DNA of 64,000 nt. It comes from Cyanobium sp. Cruz CV13-4-11. Lineage in GTDB: Bacteria > Cyanobacteriota > Cyanobacteriia > PCC-6307 > Cyanobiaceae. The notes beneath the pieces were generated by a model. It worked only from the letters and a program-made list of their open reading frames with translations, was not told the origin of the DNA and ran no database searches. Positions 26,563 through 34,797 of the stretch are shown here, in pieces. Where the stretch lies: the NCBI RefSeq assembly GCF_024346055.1, contig NZ_JAGQCH010000008.1, forward strand, positions 79,969 to 143,968, given 5' to 3'. Positions within the stretch are counted from its first letter, which is position 1. Every line of letters begins with the position of its first letter. The translations under genes and the position numbers were made by a program.

Positions 26563-26745
26563 TGCGGACTGCTGTGTTGGTGACTGCCTTTCACAGTTTT
26601 CTGATCTGACTCCCTTTCGACGCGGGGAGTCTTCAGCGACGGCAACGTATACCGGCCTCACGGCCGGAAACGAAGCCCCGCCCCTGACTCCCCACCTGGT
26701 TCATCCAGGTCGAACACTGGGGCAAGACGGCACGGCGGTCCACCC
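26563..26745 (+). ncRNA. ssrS: 6S RNA, ends approximate
   Basis: The gap after purK folds as a long rod of about 180 bases. The closing stem is GGACTGCTGTG (26566-26576) with CACGGCGGTCC (26731-26741), 11 consecutive pairs including GU. The tip is CCGGCC-TCAC-GGCCGG (26652-26667). The middle can form two competing helices: GACTCCC/GGGAGTC (26608-26614 with 26625-26631) or GGGGAGTC/GACTCCCC (26624-26631 with 26686-26693). Size, rod shape, central switching region and the purK neighbour match cyanobacterial 6S RNA, which binds the sigma-A RNA polymerase and is released by product-RNA synthesis. It probably starts in or just after the purK transcript. Ends are judged from structure only. Confidence 0.8.
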
Positions 26746-26778
26746 CTTTCTTCACCTTCCGATGGCGCCCGGCCCGGC

Positions 26779-27255
26779 ATGCTGGTGGAACGTCCATCCG
26801 CCGCCGTGATCAGCGAGCTTCCGAGCTTCCAGTCGTCGTTCGAGCGCCTGCTGGCCCGCGCCCCGGGCCCCGTCTTCCCCCGTGCCCGGGCGCTGTATCT
26901 GCAGAAGTACCCCCTGGAAGGGGAGAGCCACGGCGACTTCCGCACCTTTCTGCTGGAGGAGGACATCCAGGAGAGTCCGGCCGGTGCAGTGCGGGTTCGG
27001 GCCCTGGCCCTGGCGGTTGTGGCCTGGGGCCAACCCCGCTTCGATGCGGATGCTGCGGCCGCCTACCTCGAGCGACGCTGGGGGTTGCGTCCCAACGATC
27101 TGAAAGAGGTGGAAGGGGTGAGTTGGTTCCGGGAGGCCGGCGCCTATGGCCGCTTCTGCACCCCGGCGGTCTACGAGCGGGTCGCTCCCACCAGCTTGCT
27201 CAGTTCGTCAGCTGATCCAGCGCCTCCTGCAGCTGGTCCCGGCTCAGGCGCGTGA
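26779..27255 (+). CDS. Conserved-looking hypothetical protein
   Basis: A 158-residue protein I do not recognise. It is mostly helical and soluble, with segments such as FERLLARAPGPVFPRARALY, GDFRTFLLEEDIQESP and AAAYLERRWGLRPND. The last 20 residues are Ala/Pro/Ser-rich and lie over the 3' end of the convergent DUF2103 gene, so the conserved part probably ends near residue 140. No membrane segment, signal or catalytic motif is seen. It starts about 35 bases after the 6S RNA. Confidence 0.6.
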   Translation: MLVERPSAAVISELPSFQSSFERLLARAPGPVFPRARALYLQKYPLEGESHGDFRTFLLEEDIQESPAGAVRVRALALAVVAWGQPRFDADAAAAYLERRWGLRPNDLKEVEGVSWFREAGAYGRFCTPAVYERVAPTSLLSSSADPAPPAAGPGSGA

Positions 27256-27475
27256 CCACAAAGACCTCCTGAGCCGTGCTGCCCCTGCGGGCCAGCAGCT
27301 TGTGGCCTCCGGTGATCGGGCTCGACACCCGCAGCCGCAAACCGATGCTGCGGCCCCTCACCCGTGAGATCACCGCCGGCGTGATCGTGTCGATGCCCGG
27401 CAGGGTGGCCAGCCGGCGCAACAGCGGGATGAGCCCCTCCACGTAGGTGCTGTGGGTGATCACGAGCCGAGCCAT
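27200..27475 (-). CDS. DUF2103-family protein
   Basis: A 91-residue protein starting MARLVITHSTYVEGLIPLL, with RLATLPGIDTITPAVISRV and GHKLLARRGSTAQEVFVVT. This matches the small cyanobacterial DUF2103 family, described as possible metal-binding proteins without a known role. It sits nine bases downstream of clpS on the same strand, so the two may share a transcript. Its 3' end overlaps the convergent hypothetical gene by 56 bases. Confidence 0.8.
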   Translation of the reverse strand: MARLVITHSTYVEGLIPLLRRLATLPGIDTITPAVISRVRGRSIGLRLRVSSPITGGHKLLARRGSTAQEVFVVTRLSRDQLQEALDQLTN

Positions 27476-27484
27476 GGCCGTTCC

Positions 27485-27778
27485 TCAGCCCTGGCCCAGC
27501 GGTGCCATGGTCAGACCCTCGGCGGTGAGCAACTGGTGGTAAAGCTCCCCCTGCTCCAGCGGACCGCTCCAGACCACCGCCGAGCCCTCCCCATCGATCC
27601 GGTGGGCCAGGGTCCAGGCCTGATCGGGCTGCATGCCGGGGAGGTGCCGCACCAGGGCCTCCACAACGTGCTGGAACGTGTTGACGTCATCGTCGAGAAC
27701 GATGACGTTCACGTTGGGATAGCGCTCCTGGAGGCGCTGCCCTGCCTGGGCGGGACTTCTCGATGGAGCAACGACCAT
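27485..27778 (-). CDS. clpS: ClpS-type adaptor of the Clp protease
   Basis: A 97-residue ClpS-fold protein. ClpS docks on ClpA/ClpC and delivers N-degron substrates. The core is NVIVLDDDVNTFQHVVEAL, then HLPGM and GSAVVWSGPLEQGELYHQLL. Where typical ClpS has an Asn-Asp pair gripping the N-terminal residue, this protein has LDDD, and the rest of the pocket also differs. That fits a divergent cyanobacterial paralogue (ClpS2-like) rather than the E. coli-like form. It is divergent from petN with 64 bases between, and upstream of the DUF2103 gene. Confidence 0.8.
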   Translation of the reverse strand: MVVAPSRSPAQAGQRLQERYPNVNVIVLDDDVNTFQHVVEALVRHLPGMQPDQAWTLAHRIDGEGSAVVWSGPLEQGELYHQLLTAEGLTMAPLGQG

Positions 27779-27842
27779 GGGGCCTTCAGCGCCTGCCGGT
27801 CACCAGCGTAGGTAACATGCGATCATCCTTGAATCGGGCTCG

Positions 27843-27944
27843 ATGCTGATCACCCTTGGTTGGTCCGCCCTGGCGGCCATCTTCACCTTCTCGATCGCCA
27901 TGGTGGTGTGGGGCCGCAACGGTGACAACAGCATCGGTTTCTGA
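27843..27944 (+). CDS. petN: Cytochrome b6f complex subunit PetN
   Basis: A 33-residue single-span protein. The core [20 protein letters not shown] followed by RNG is the PetN signature: a hydrophobic helix with a terminal Trp-Gly-Arg-Asn-Gly. PetN is the small subunit VIII of the b6f complex in the thylakoid membrane. The start is ATG 27843. The C-terminus (DNSIGF) is slightly longer than some homologues. It lies between clpS (divergent) and a small overlapping ORF. Confidence 0.93.
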   Translation: MLITLGWSALAAIFTFSIAMVVWGRNGDNSIGF

Positions 27945-28089
27945 TCTGGCCTTCCCCACCACCACCCTGCTGGCGGGTCTGGCCTCCGCCCTGCTCCTGT
28001 TCGTGAGCGCGGGCGTCATCTACTTGTCCACCGTCGAATGGCGTGACCGCCGCCGCCGTCGCTCCACCGAAGGACGCTCCCGCTCCTGA
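27922..28089 (+). CDS. Small single-span protein overlapping petN
   Basis: A possible 55-residue protein in the +1 frame relative to petN, starting at GTG 27922 inside the last codons of petN. It has one clear hydrophobic helix ([20 protein letters not shown]) and a very basic tail ([16 protein letters not shown]), so the tail should be cytoplasmic/stromal. The 23-base overlap suggests coupling with petN. No family is recognised. The hydrophobic-then-basic pattern and the open frame are the only evidence. Confidence 0.5.
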   Translation: MTTASVSDLAFPTTTLLAGLASALLLFVSAGVIYLSTVEWRDRRRRRSTEGRSRS

Positions 28090-28092
28090 GGC

Positions 28093-28119
28093 CCATGGCT
28101 GGTCCCGGTTCAGCCATGG
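28093..28119. terminator. Strong hairpin after the petN unit, possible terminator
   Basis: CCATGGCTG (28093-28101) pairs perfectly with CAGCCATGG (28111-28119) across a nine-base loop. There is no T-run after it in either direction, so termination is only a possibility; an mRNA-stabilising hairpin is the other. Confidence 0.35.
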
Positions 28120-28185
28120 CGGTTTGACCCGGCGATCACCGGGGCAGCCCATGACCCACCGAGGCCGAACCCTGTCGGCGTTTGC

Positions 28186-29565
28186 ATGAGCCGTCCGTTC
28201 GATCGTCTGCGACGTTCTCTGGTGGCACCGGCCCTACCACGGCTGCCGCTGCCACGGCTGCCGCTGCCGGCCACCGCGGCCACGCTCCTGGTGCTGCTGC
28301 TGCTGCCCGGCCTGGCCCTGTGGCGCTGGCCCAGGCCCAGGGCCCAGGGGCTCGAGCAGCTCATGGCGGCGAGCAGCCTGCTGCAGAGCTTTGCCGCCAG
28401 TCCGGATCGGCCCGTGCCGGCCCTCTGGCGTGAGCGCTTCGGCGTCGCCCCGGCCAACCGGCTGTGGCGGGAGCAGCGCCGCACCTGGTGGCAGTTCTGG
28501 GGCCCCCATGCCGAAGCAGGGGCCTACCTGGCCGTCCAGGACAACACCGGCTCCCAGCGCCCCCTGCCCGCCAATGGCCTGCGGGTGGGGAATCTGCTGG
28601 TGGTGGCGCCGGATCCCCTCTCACGGCGCCTGCTCCAGGATCAGTTGCGGCCCGATCAGCGGGCCGGGCGCGGGCTGTACAGCGCCTGCCTCCCCAGGCT
28701 GGAGAGCGGTCAGGGGGTGTTCTGGAACGCTTCCGGTCTTGGCGCCCTGGTGGGGCCGCTGGCCCCGCTGCTGGAGGCCTACCAGGAGGGATGCCTCTCC
28801 CTCTCCCTCTCGCTGGAGTCCTCCGAGCTGCGCTGGCGGGGCGAAGCCACCGACCGTGCCGCGGCGGCGGGTACGGCCCGATCCGTCCGTGCCACCGACG
28901 GTGCGGCCTCCAGCCTGCCGCCCCTTCCGAGCGACCTGCTGCTGGAACTCCAGGGATCCTCCCTGGAGCAGCTGTTCCGCGGGTTGCTGTCGCGGCAGCT
29001 GATCCGGGATCCCCTTGCCGCGCGCTACGGCATCGACACCAAGGGCCTGGCCCTGCTGCGCCGTTCCCCGTTCCGTCTGCGGCTCCAGCCCCAGGCCAGT
29101 GGCCCCTTCCAGGCTTCGCTCGAGCTCCAGGTGGCGGTCGGGCCCGACCACCAGGCCTGGCGAGAGCTGTTGCTCGGCCTGGCCCGTTCCCTGCAGGCCC
29201 AGGCCCTGCAGGACGTGCCTGGCGCCAGTCCGCCGTCCCAGGCACTGGCGGCCACCTGGCGCCGGGAGGATGGGGTGGTTCTGGGGGGGTGGCGCTGGAT
29301 CGGGGAGAGCGGGCCCCAAGCCCAGCTTCTGTTGTTTCTCGGTCCGGTGCCGTCCCGTTGGCAGACCATGACCACCACTGGTGTACAGGCGCCCGGCTCA
29401 GGCTCGCTGTGGCTGCGGGTGCGCCCCCAGGGCCTGGATCAGCTGGGCCTGCTGCCCGAACCGCTGCCCGATCTGGTGCGTCGCGCCGACCAGCTGGCGA
29501 TGGAGGCCGCCCCTGGCGCCGGTGGGGTCAGCTGGCTGAGGGGACGCCTTCGGGTGATCCCGTAA
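28186..29565 (+). CDS. Membrane-anchored hypothetical protein
   Basis: A 459-residue protein with a basic N-terminus, a tandem PRLPL repeat encoded by two exact 15-base copies (28237-28266), one hydrophobic anchor (about residues 28-48) and a large soluble domain. The soluble part has recurring leucine/glutamine-rich alpha/beta segments but no motif I can tie to a function. It may be a cyanobacterial lumenal or periplasmic protein. Its last 38 bases overlap the convergent thf1 gene. Confidence 0.7.
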   Translation: MSRPFDRLRRSLVAPALPRLPLPRLPLPATAATLLVLLLLPGLALWRWPRPRAQGLEQLMAASSLLQSFAASPDRPVPALWRERFGVAPANRLWREQRRTWWQFWGPHAEAGAYLAVQDNTGSQRPLPANGLRVGNLLVVAPDPLSRRLLQDQLRPDQRAGRGLYSACLPRLESGQGVFWNASGLGALVGPLAPLLEAYQEGCLSLSLSLESSELRWRGEATDRAAAAGTARSVRATDGAASSLPPLPSDLLLELQGSSLEQLFRGLLSRQLIRDPLAARYGIDTKGLALLRRSPFRLRLQPQASGPFQASLELQVAVGPDHQAWRELLLGLARSLQAQALQDVPGASPPSQALAATWRREDGVVLGGWRWIGESGPQAQLLLFLGPVPSRWQTMTTTGVQAPGSGSLWLRVRPQGLDQLGLLPEPLPDLVRRADQLAMEAAPGAGGVSWLRGRLRVIP

Positions 29566-30223
29566 TCTCCTGCCGCTCGCGCCGGCGCCGCTCGGCGGCC
29601 ACCGTTTCCTCCATCAGCTCGACGGCCATGGACATCTTCTCGAGGTTGCTGGCGTAGAGAGAGAGGTCCTTGTCGAGACGGTCCCGCAGCAGGCCGATCG
29701 AGAAGCCGATGTCGTGGGCGAGCTGGCGCAGGGCCTGGGGTTCCATGGCGTCGTCGGCGAGGGCTTGCTCCAGCAAAGCGAGCAGGCCGACGGCCATCAG
29801 GCGTGAGTAGTGGAAATCCGGCCGGCGGATGCTGGCCATGGCCGTGGCCACCGGCGCCGGTGCCCCTTCCCCCTGGGCTTCGATCCACTGACGCACCTCC
29901 TGCTGGCTGTGGCGCCCCATGGCGGCCAGGGCCTCGACGCATTGGCGGCGCAGATCAGGGCCGTCATACCCGGAGGAGGCGCACAGGGCCTCAAACAGGG
30001 GGGCCTTCTGGTCCTCGGGCCGGTAGCCGCGGGCGAAGCCGTCGAACACCTGAACGAGACCAACGGCGAAGAGGGGATCACTCTGGAAGCCTTTCTGGCG
30101 GCTCAGCAGGTGGAGCTCCACCAGTAATTCGTCGACCATGCGCCGGTAGAGGGGACCGATGACGTGGGGGAAGGCGCCATGGAAGGCCCGCTTGCTGTCG
30201 GCGACGGTGAGAGCAGCGCTCAC
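29528..30223 (-). CDS. thf1: Thylakoid formation / PSII biogenesis protein Thf1 (Psp29)
   Basis: A 231-residue soluble helical protein. Signature parts are [59 protein letters not shown] and [19 protein letters not shown], and a charged C-terminal helix ([20 protein letters not shown]). Thf1 supports photosystem II biogenesis and FtsH protease stability in cyanobacteria and chloroplasts. GTG 30223 is used; the frame stays open to 30301 but homology starts here. It is divergent from clpP, 95 bases apart, and ftsH lies just beyond clpP. Confidence 0.92.
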   Translation of the reverse strand: MSAALTVADSKRAFHGAFPHVIGPLYRRMVDELLVELHLLSRQKGFQSDPLFAVGLVQVFDGFARGYRPEDQKAPLFEALCASSGYDGPDLRRQCVEALAAMGRHSQQEVRQWIEAQGEGAPAPVATAMASIRRPDFHYSRLMAVGLLALLEQALADDAMEPQALRQLAHDIGFSIGLLRDRLDKDLSLYASNLEKMSMAVELMEETVAAERRRRERQEITGSPEGVPSAS

Positions 30224-30318
30224 GCTGTTGGATTCTTCGGTGCTGCGACCATAGCGCTGCAGGCACTCGACCCGATCGGCGGCTGGGTAGGATTGTTTCA
30301 ATCGTCTGTCTGGAGCCC

Positions 30319-30909
30319 ATGATCCCGATCGTCATCGAGGAGTCGGGTCGCGGTGAAAGAGCCTTTGACATCTATTCCCGCCTGCTGCGGGAGAGGATCA
30401 TCTTCCTCGGGGAACCGGTGACTGCGGAATCCGCCAACCGTGTGGTGGCCCAGCTGCTGTTTCTGGAGGCGGAAGATCCTGAGAAGGATATTTTCCTCTA
30501 CGTCAATTCTCCGGGCGGTTCGGTCTACGACGGCCTCGGCATCTTCGACACCATGCAGCACATCAAACCCGATGTGCAGACCGTCTGTGTGGGCCTCGCG
30601 GCCAGCATGGGGGCCTTTCTTCTCTGCGCCGGAGCCAAGGGCAAGCGCAGCAGCCTGGCCCATTCCCGGATCATGATCCACCAGCCCCTGGGTGGGGCCC
30701 GTGGCCAGGCCAGCGACATCCGCATCCAGGCCGATGAGATCCTCTACCTCAAGAACAAGCTCAACCGGGAGCTGGCCAGCCGCACCGGACGGGATCTCGA
30801 GCAGATCCAGATCGACACCGATCGCGACTTCTTCATGTCTCCGGCCGAAGCGATGGCCTACGGCCTCATCGACAAGGTGATCGAAAAGCGTCCCATCCGC
30901 CCGGTCTGA
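30319..30909 (+). CDS. clpP: ATP-dependent Clp protease proteolytic subunit
   Basis: A 196-residue serine protease subunit that forms the tetradecameric Clp chamber. The catalytic triad is in place: Ser96 in LAASMGAF, His121 in MIHQPLGG and Asp170 in DTDRDFF. The N-terminus [20 protein letters not shown] is typical of one of the cyanobacterial ClpP paralogues. A possible promoter lies upstream (TAGGAT at 30288-30293). A strong terminator follows the stop. Confidence 0.96.
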   Translation: MIPIVIEESGRGERAFDIYSRLLRERIIFLGEPVTAESANRVVAQLLFLEAEDPEKDIFLYVNSPGGSVYDGLGIFDTMQHIKPDVQTVCVGLAASMGAFLLCAGAKGKRSSLAHSRIMIHQPLGGARGQASDIRIQADEILYLKNKLNRELASRTGRDLEQIQIDTDRDFFMSPAEAMAYGLIDKVIEKRPIRPV

Positions 30910-30925
30910 AGCTGAGAGGCTGGCG

Positions 30926-30948
30926 AGGCCTGCATTGGCAGGCCTTTT
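30926..30948 (+). terminator. Rho-independent terminator after clpP
   Basis: AGGCCTGC (30926-30933), loop ATTG, GCAGGCCT (30938-30945), then a T-run of at least four including the last stem base. It is a perfect 8-bp stem placed 16 bases after the clpP stop. The convergent ftsH gene ends 30 bases further on. Confidence 0.85.
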
Positions 30949-30978
30949 CCATGACTGAGCTGAGGATGCCTCCCGGCT

Positions 30979-32955
30979 TCAGGTGGCCTCTGCTGGATCA
31001 GCGACGACCACGTCCTGGTGGTTGGCGGAGGCCAGATCCGCAGCCGTGAGCAGGGGGGAGAAACGGTCCTTGTCAGGGATCGTGGCGAATTCCGAGACGA
31101 TCAGGCGGAATTCATCGCCATCGAGGCTTTCCTTCTCGATCAGCAATTCCACAAGACGATCCATGCAGGCGCGATGCTCGGCCACCAACTTGACGGTGTC
31201 GGTGTAGCAACTCTGAACGATGTGACGCACAGCCCCATCAATCTTGTGGGCGATGGCATCGGACACATCGCTGCGTGTCATCAGGTCGCGGCCGAGGAAC
31301 ACCTCCTGGTTGCCCGCCTCCAGTGACATCGGGCCCAGATCACTCATGCCGAAGCGGGTGACCATCTGCCGGGCCATTGAGGCCACCTGCTGGATGTCAC
31401 CGCCGGCGCCGGTGGTGACCTCCGAATGGCCGAACACCACATCCTCGGCCGCGCGGCCGCCCAGGGCCCCCATGATGCGAGCCCGCAGCTGGGCCCGGCT
31501 CACCAGCATCTGCTCCTCGTCGGGGGCAAACCAGGTGAGGCCCTGGGCCTGGCCCCTGGGAATCAGGGTGACCTTCTGGACGGGATCGTGCTGCCTCACC
31601 AGGGTGCCCACCAGGGCATGGCCCACCTCGTGATAGGCGATCAAACGTTTGCTGCGGCCATCGGTGAGGGGCTTGCCCTCCATGCCGGCGATGATCCGGT
31701 CGACGGCGTCGTCGATCTCCGCCAGGCCGGTGGCCTCCTTGCGACGCCGGGCCGTGAGGATCGCCGCCTCATTGAGCAGGTTGGCCAGGTCGGCGCCGGT
31801 GAAGCCCGGTGTGCGGCGGGCAATCATCTCCAGGGAGACATCCTCGGCCAGCTTCTTGTTGCGGCTGTGCACCTTCAGGATCGACAGGCGACCCTTGATG
31901 TCGGGGGCATCCACCTGGACCTGGCGATCGAAACGGCCGGGACGCATCAGGGCCGAATCCAGAACATCAGGACGGTTGGTGGCCGCAATGATGATGATGC
32001 CGCTGTTGCCCTCGAACCCATCCATCTCGGTGAGCAGCTGGTTGAGGGTCTGCTCCCGCTCGTCGTTGCCGCCACCGATTCCGGCGCCGCGCTGCCGTCC
32101 GACGGCGTCGATCTCATCGATGAAGATCAGGCAGGGGCTGTTCTCCTTGGCTCGCTTGAACAGATCCCGGACGCGGCTGGCGCCAACACCCACGAACATC
32201 TCGACGAACTCGGAACCCGACAGGGAGAAAAAGGGCACCCCGGCCTCACCGGCGATGGCCTTGGCCAGCAGGGTCTTGCCGGTGCCTGGGGGACCGACCA
32301 GCAGCACGCCGCGGGGAATCTTGGCCCCCACGGAGGTAAAGCGCTCCGGGGTTTTAAGGAAGGTGACCACTTCCTGCAGGTCCTGCTTGGCTTCCTCGAC
32401 GCCGGCCACGTCATCGAACTTGACACCGGTTTCGGCTTCCATGGCGAAGCGGGCCTTGGACTTACCGAACTGCATCGCCTGGCCAGGCCCGCCGGGCATG
32501 CCCGAGGAACGCCGGGCCAGGAAAATGAGCGAACCGATCAGCAGCAGCGGGAACAGGAGGTTGCCCAGCAGGCCCAGGGCCGGCGGCGTGGCCTTGGGGG
32601 GGTGGACATCGAAGCTGATGCCCTGGTCCTTGAGCTTGTTGATCAGTTCGGGGGCGATGCCGGGCAGATCCACCCGCAGGCGCTGCACCCGGTTGTCGAG
32701 GTCGGGATCCACCGCCTCGATCACCGCGGTGCGGCCGCCGTCGTAGATGTCGACCGCCGTGACCCTGCCTGCTTCGACGTAATCAAGGAAGCGGCCATAA
32801 CTCATGCGGGCCACGGCGGCATTGCGGGGCGCGGTGGTGTCTCCCGATGGCCCGGGCGCCAGCCGCCCCCCTGAACTCAGCAACTGCCAGCCCAGGAACA
32901 GGGCCACGGCGATCGGCAACAGCCACAGGGCAAGGACACGCCAGCGCTGATTCAT
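30979..32955 (-). CDS. ftsH: FtsH membrane AAA+ zinc metalloprotease
   Basis: A 658-residue FtsH. It has two membrane helices (about 8-27 and 127-147) flanking a lumenal domain. The AAA module has Walker A GPPGTGKT (about 221-228), Walker [13 protein letters not shown] and the SRH region [19 protein letters not shown]. The protease site is AYHEVGHAL, zinc ligands His-x3-His. In cyanobacteria FtsH complexes remove damaged photosystem II subunits. ATG 32955 begins just before the first helix; the frame is open to 32976. Thf1, a factor tied to FtsH, is encoded two genes away. Confidence 0.95.
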   Translation of the reverse strand: MNQRWRVLALWLLPIAVALFLGWQLLSSGGRLAPGPSGDTTAPRNAAVARMSYGRFLDYVEAGRVTAVDIYDGGRTAVIEAVDPDLDNRVQRLRVDLPGIAPELINKLKDQGISFDVHPPKATPPALGLLGNLLFPLLLIGSLIFLARRSSGMPGGPGQAMQFGKSKARFAMEAETGVKFDDVAGVEEAKQDLQEVVTFLKTPERFTSVGAKIPRGVLLVGPPGTGKTLLAKAIAGEAGVPFFSLSGSEFVEMFVGVGASRVRDLFKRAKENSPCLIFIDEIDAVGRQRGAGIGGGNDEREQTLNQLLTEMDGFEGNSGIIIIAATNRPDVLDSALMRPGRFDRQVQVDAPDIKGRLSILKVHSRNKKLAEDVSLEMIARRTPGFTGADLANLLNEAAILTARRRKEATGLAEIDDAVDRIIAGMEGKPLTDGRSKRLIAYHEVGHALVGTLVRQHDPVQKVTLIPRGQAQGLTWFAPDEEQMLVSRAQLRARIMGALGGRAAEDVVFGHSEVTTGAGGDIQQVASMARQMVTRFGMSDLGPMSLEAGNQEVFLGRDLMTRSDVSDAIAHKIDGAVRHIVQSCYTDTVKLVAEHRACMDRLVELLIEKESLDGDEFRLIVSEFATIPDKDRFSPLLTAADLASANHQDVVVADPAEAT

Positions 32956-33054
32956 GGTTGTGAAGCTTTTGAACAACCTTAAGAGCGGGCGGCCCGGCTG
33001 CGGGAGGGTTCCGGCCTCAAGCTTGACGTCTTCGGCGGTTGGCTTCCCCTCGGC

Positions 33055-33378
33055 TCAGCCCGCCTGGAGCCAGGGGTTGGCTTCGATGCCGCCCACGGCA
33101 AGCTCCGCGCCGCCCGCGACGGCCTCGGGGACGGGGGCTGATTCCATGACCAGCTCACAGGCCTCGATCGATTCGAGCAGTTCGGGGCCGCCGAGACCAT
33201 GGGTCCAGATCTCCACTTCGCTACGGGCTGGACACTGAAAGGTCAGGAGTTCAAAGGGAAAGACCACCCGTTCCAGAAAGAACTGATCTGGCCCGATGCA
33301 GCGCAGGATGATCATGCGATCGGAGCCATTCCGGTAACCGCAATCCACCTGTTCAGACCTGGCCAGCTGATCCAACAC
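33055..33378 (-). CDS. DUF1830-family protein
   Basis: A 107-residue protein with VDCGYRNGSDRMIILRCIG, FFLERVVFPFELLTFQCPA and SEVEIWTH, the DUF1830 pattern seen in cyanobacteria. No function is known. The last 30 residues are acidic and alanine/glycine-rich. GTG 33378 is the likely start, with TTG 33375 next to it. It lies between the permease gene and ftsH, all leftward, with gaps of 100-160 bases on each side. Confidence 0.82.
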   Translation of the reverse strand: MLDQLARSEQVDCGYRNGSDRMIILRCIGPDQFFLERVVFPFELLTFQCPARSEVEIWTHGLGGPELLESIEACELVMESAPVPEAVAGGAELAVGGIEANPWLQAG

Positions 33379-33540
33379 CGTCTTGCGGCAACGTCCCCAC
33401 CATCAAGACATTGCGGCTGTGGGGATTCGGTGACGAAGACGACGGATTGCGACTCTTAAGGTTTTCTTCTCTTCCCGTCGGCGCCACGGCTGGCTAGGGC
33501 CGCTGGCAACCGCGCTGCATCCTTGCTGAGAGGGTGGGGA

Positions 33541-34770
33541 TCAGAGGCTTCGCAGGGCCGCAATCGGATCGAGCCGTGCCGCCCGCCGCGCCGGCACCAC
33601 GCCGAAGAACAGGCCGATCGAGCCGGACAGACCCACCGTCAGCAGCACGGTGCCGGCCTCGATCGTGGCCGGCAGCGGGGTGAGGGCCCCAACCAGGGCC
33701 ACCGTTCCCAGCCCCAGGGCACTGCCGATGACGCCACCGAGGCTGGCGAGCACCAGCGACTCCACCAGGAACTGCAGCAGTACGTCACTGCTGCGGGCGC
33801 CGAGGGCCTTGCGCAGGCCGATCTCCTCGGTGCGTTCACTCACCGACACCAGCATGATGTTCATGATTCCGATCCCTCCCACCAGCAGCGACACCGCACC
33901 GATGGCCCCCAGCATCAGGGTGAGGCCGCCGGTGATCGTGCCGACGATGGTGAGGGCATCCTTCTGGGAGCGCACGGCGAAGTCGTCCTCCCGAAGCAGC
34001 CGGTGGCGCTGGCGCAGCAGGTTGGTGATCTGGAACGCCGCCGCTCCGGTGCTGGCTTCGTCGCGGGCCTCCACACTGATGAACGTGAGGCTGATGCCGA
34101 AGGTGGGATCACGCCCACTCAGCTGGCTCACCATGGTGGTGAGGGGGATGTAGGCGTTCTCGTCCTGGTTGGAGCCGAACACGGCCCCCTTCGGTGCCAG
34201 CACACCGATCACCTCGAAGGACTTGTCGCGAATGCGCAGCTGGCGGCCCAGGGCTTCGCCGGTGGGCATCAGCTTCTCCTGCAGATCAGGGCCGATCACC
34301 ACCACGTTGCGGGCCCCCTGCACATCACGCTTGTCGATGAAGCGCCCCCTGGCCACCTCAAAGCTGCGCACCGGCAGGAACTCGGGCGTCACCCCCGACA
34401 CCGAGACCGAGGAGCTGAAGCCGCCGGCCTGGGCCACGGCATTCAGGGTGATCTGGGGGGCGACCCGGCGCACGCTGGGCACTTGCTCGGCGATGGCCTT
34501 GGCGTCCTCCAGCACCAGGGTGCGGGGCATCTCGATCCCCTGGCGCCGCGTGTCGTTGTTGCCGGGCACCACGAACAGCACGTTGGCTCCCAGGGTGCTG
34601 AGCTGGCTCTCGGCCAGGTTCTGGGCGCCCCGTCCCACCCCTACCAGGGTGATCACCGAGGCGTTGCCGATGACGATGCCCAGCATGGTGAGCAGGCTGC
34701 GCAGGCGATTCGAGCGCAGCGTCAGCAACGCCATGGCCACCGTTTCGCTCAGGGGCAGCTTGGAGGCCAT
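33541..34770 (-). CDS. MacB/FtsX-type ABC transporter permease
   Basis: A 409-residue protein with one N-terminal helix (about 25-45), a periplasmic MacB-like core domain and three C-terminal helices (about 270-400) ending ARRAARLDPIAALRSL. The start TVAMALLTLRSNRLRSLLTMLGIVIG is diagnostic of the family. Such permeases work with a separate ATPase and often a membrane-fusion protein in export or envelope mechanotransmission. Neither partner is adjacent here. It sits just after pyk on the same strand (27-base gap). Confidence 0.9.
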   Translation of the reverse strand: MASKLPLSETVAMALLTLRSNRLRSLLTMLGIVIGNASVITLVGVGRGAQNLAESQLSTLGANVLFVVPGNNDTRRQGIEMPRTLVLEDAKAIAEQVPSVRRVAPQITLNAVAQAGGFSSSVSVSGVTPEFLPVRSFEVARGRFIDKRDVQGARNVVVIGPDLQEKLMPTGEALGRQLRIRDKSFEVIGVLAPKGAVFGSNQDENAYIPLTTMVSQLSGRDPTFGISLTFISVEARDEASTGAAAFQITNLLRQRHRLLREDDFAVRSQKDALTIVGTITGGLTLMLGAIGAVSLLVGGIGIMNIMLVSVSERTEEIGLRKALGARSSDVLLQFLVESLVLASLGGVIGSALGLGTVALVGALTPLPATIEAGTVLLTVGLSGSIGLFFGVVPARRAARLDPIAALRSL

Positions 34771-34797
34771 GGCGGCGCAGCCGGAGGGATTTCGGTT

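Noticed and set aside
28237..28266. Exact 15-base duplication coding PRLPLPRLPL
   Set aside because: It is inside the N-terminus of a real coding frame and is a simple low-complexity duplication, so I do not treat it as a separate element.
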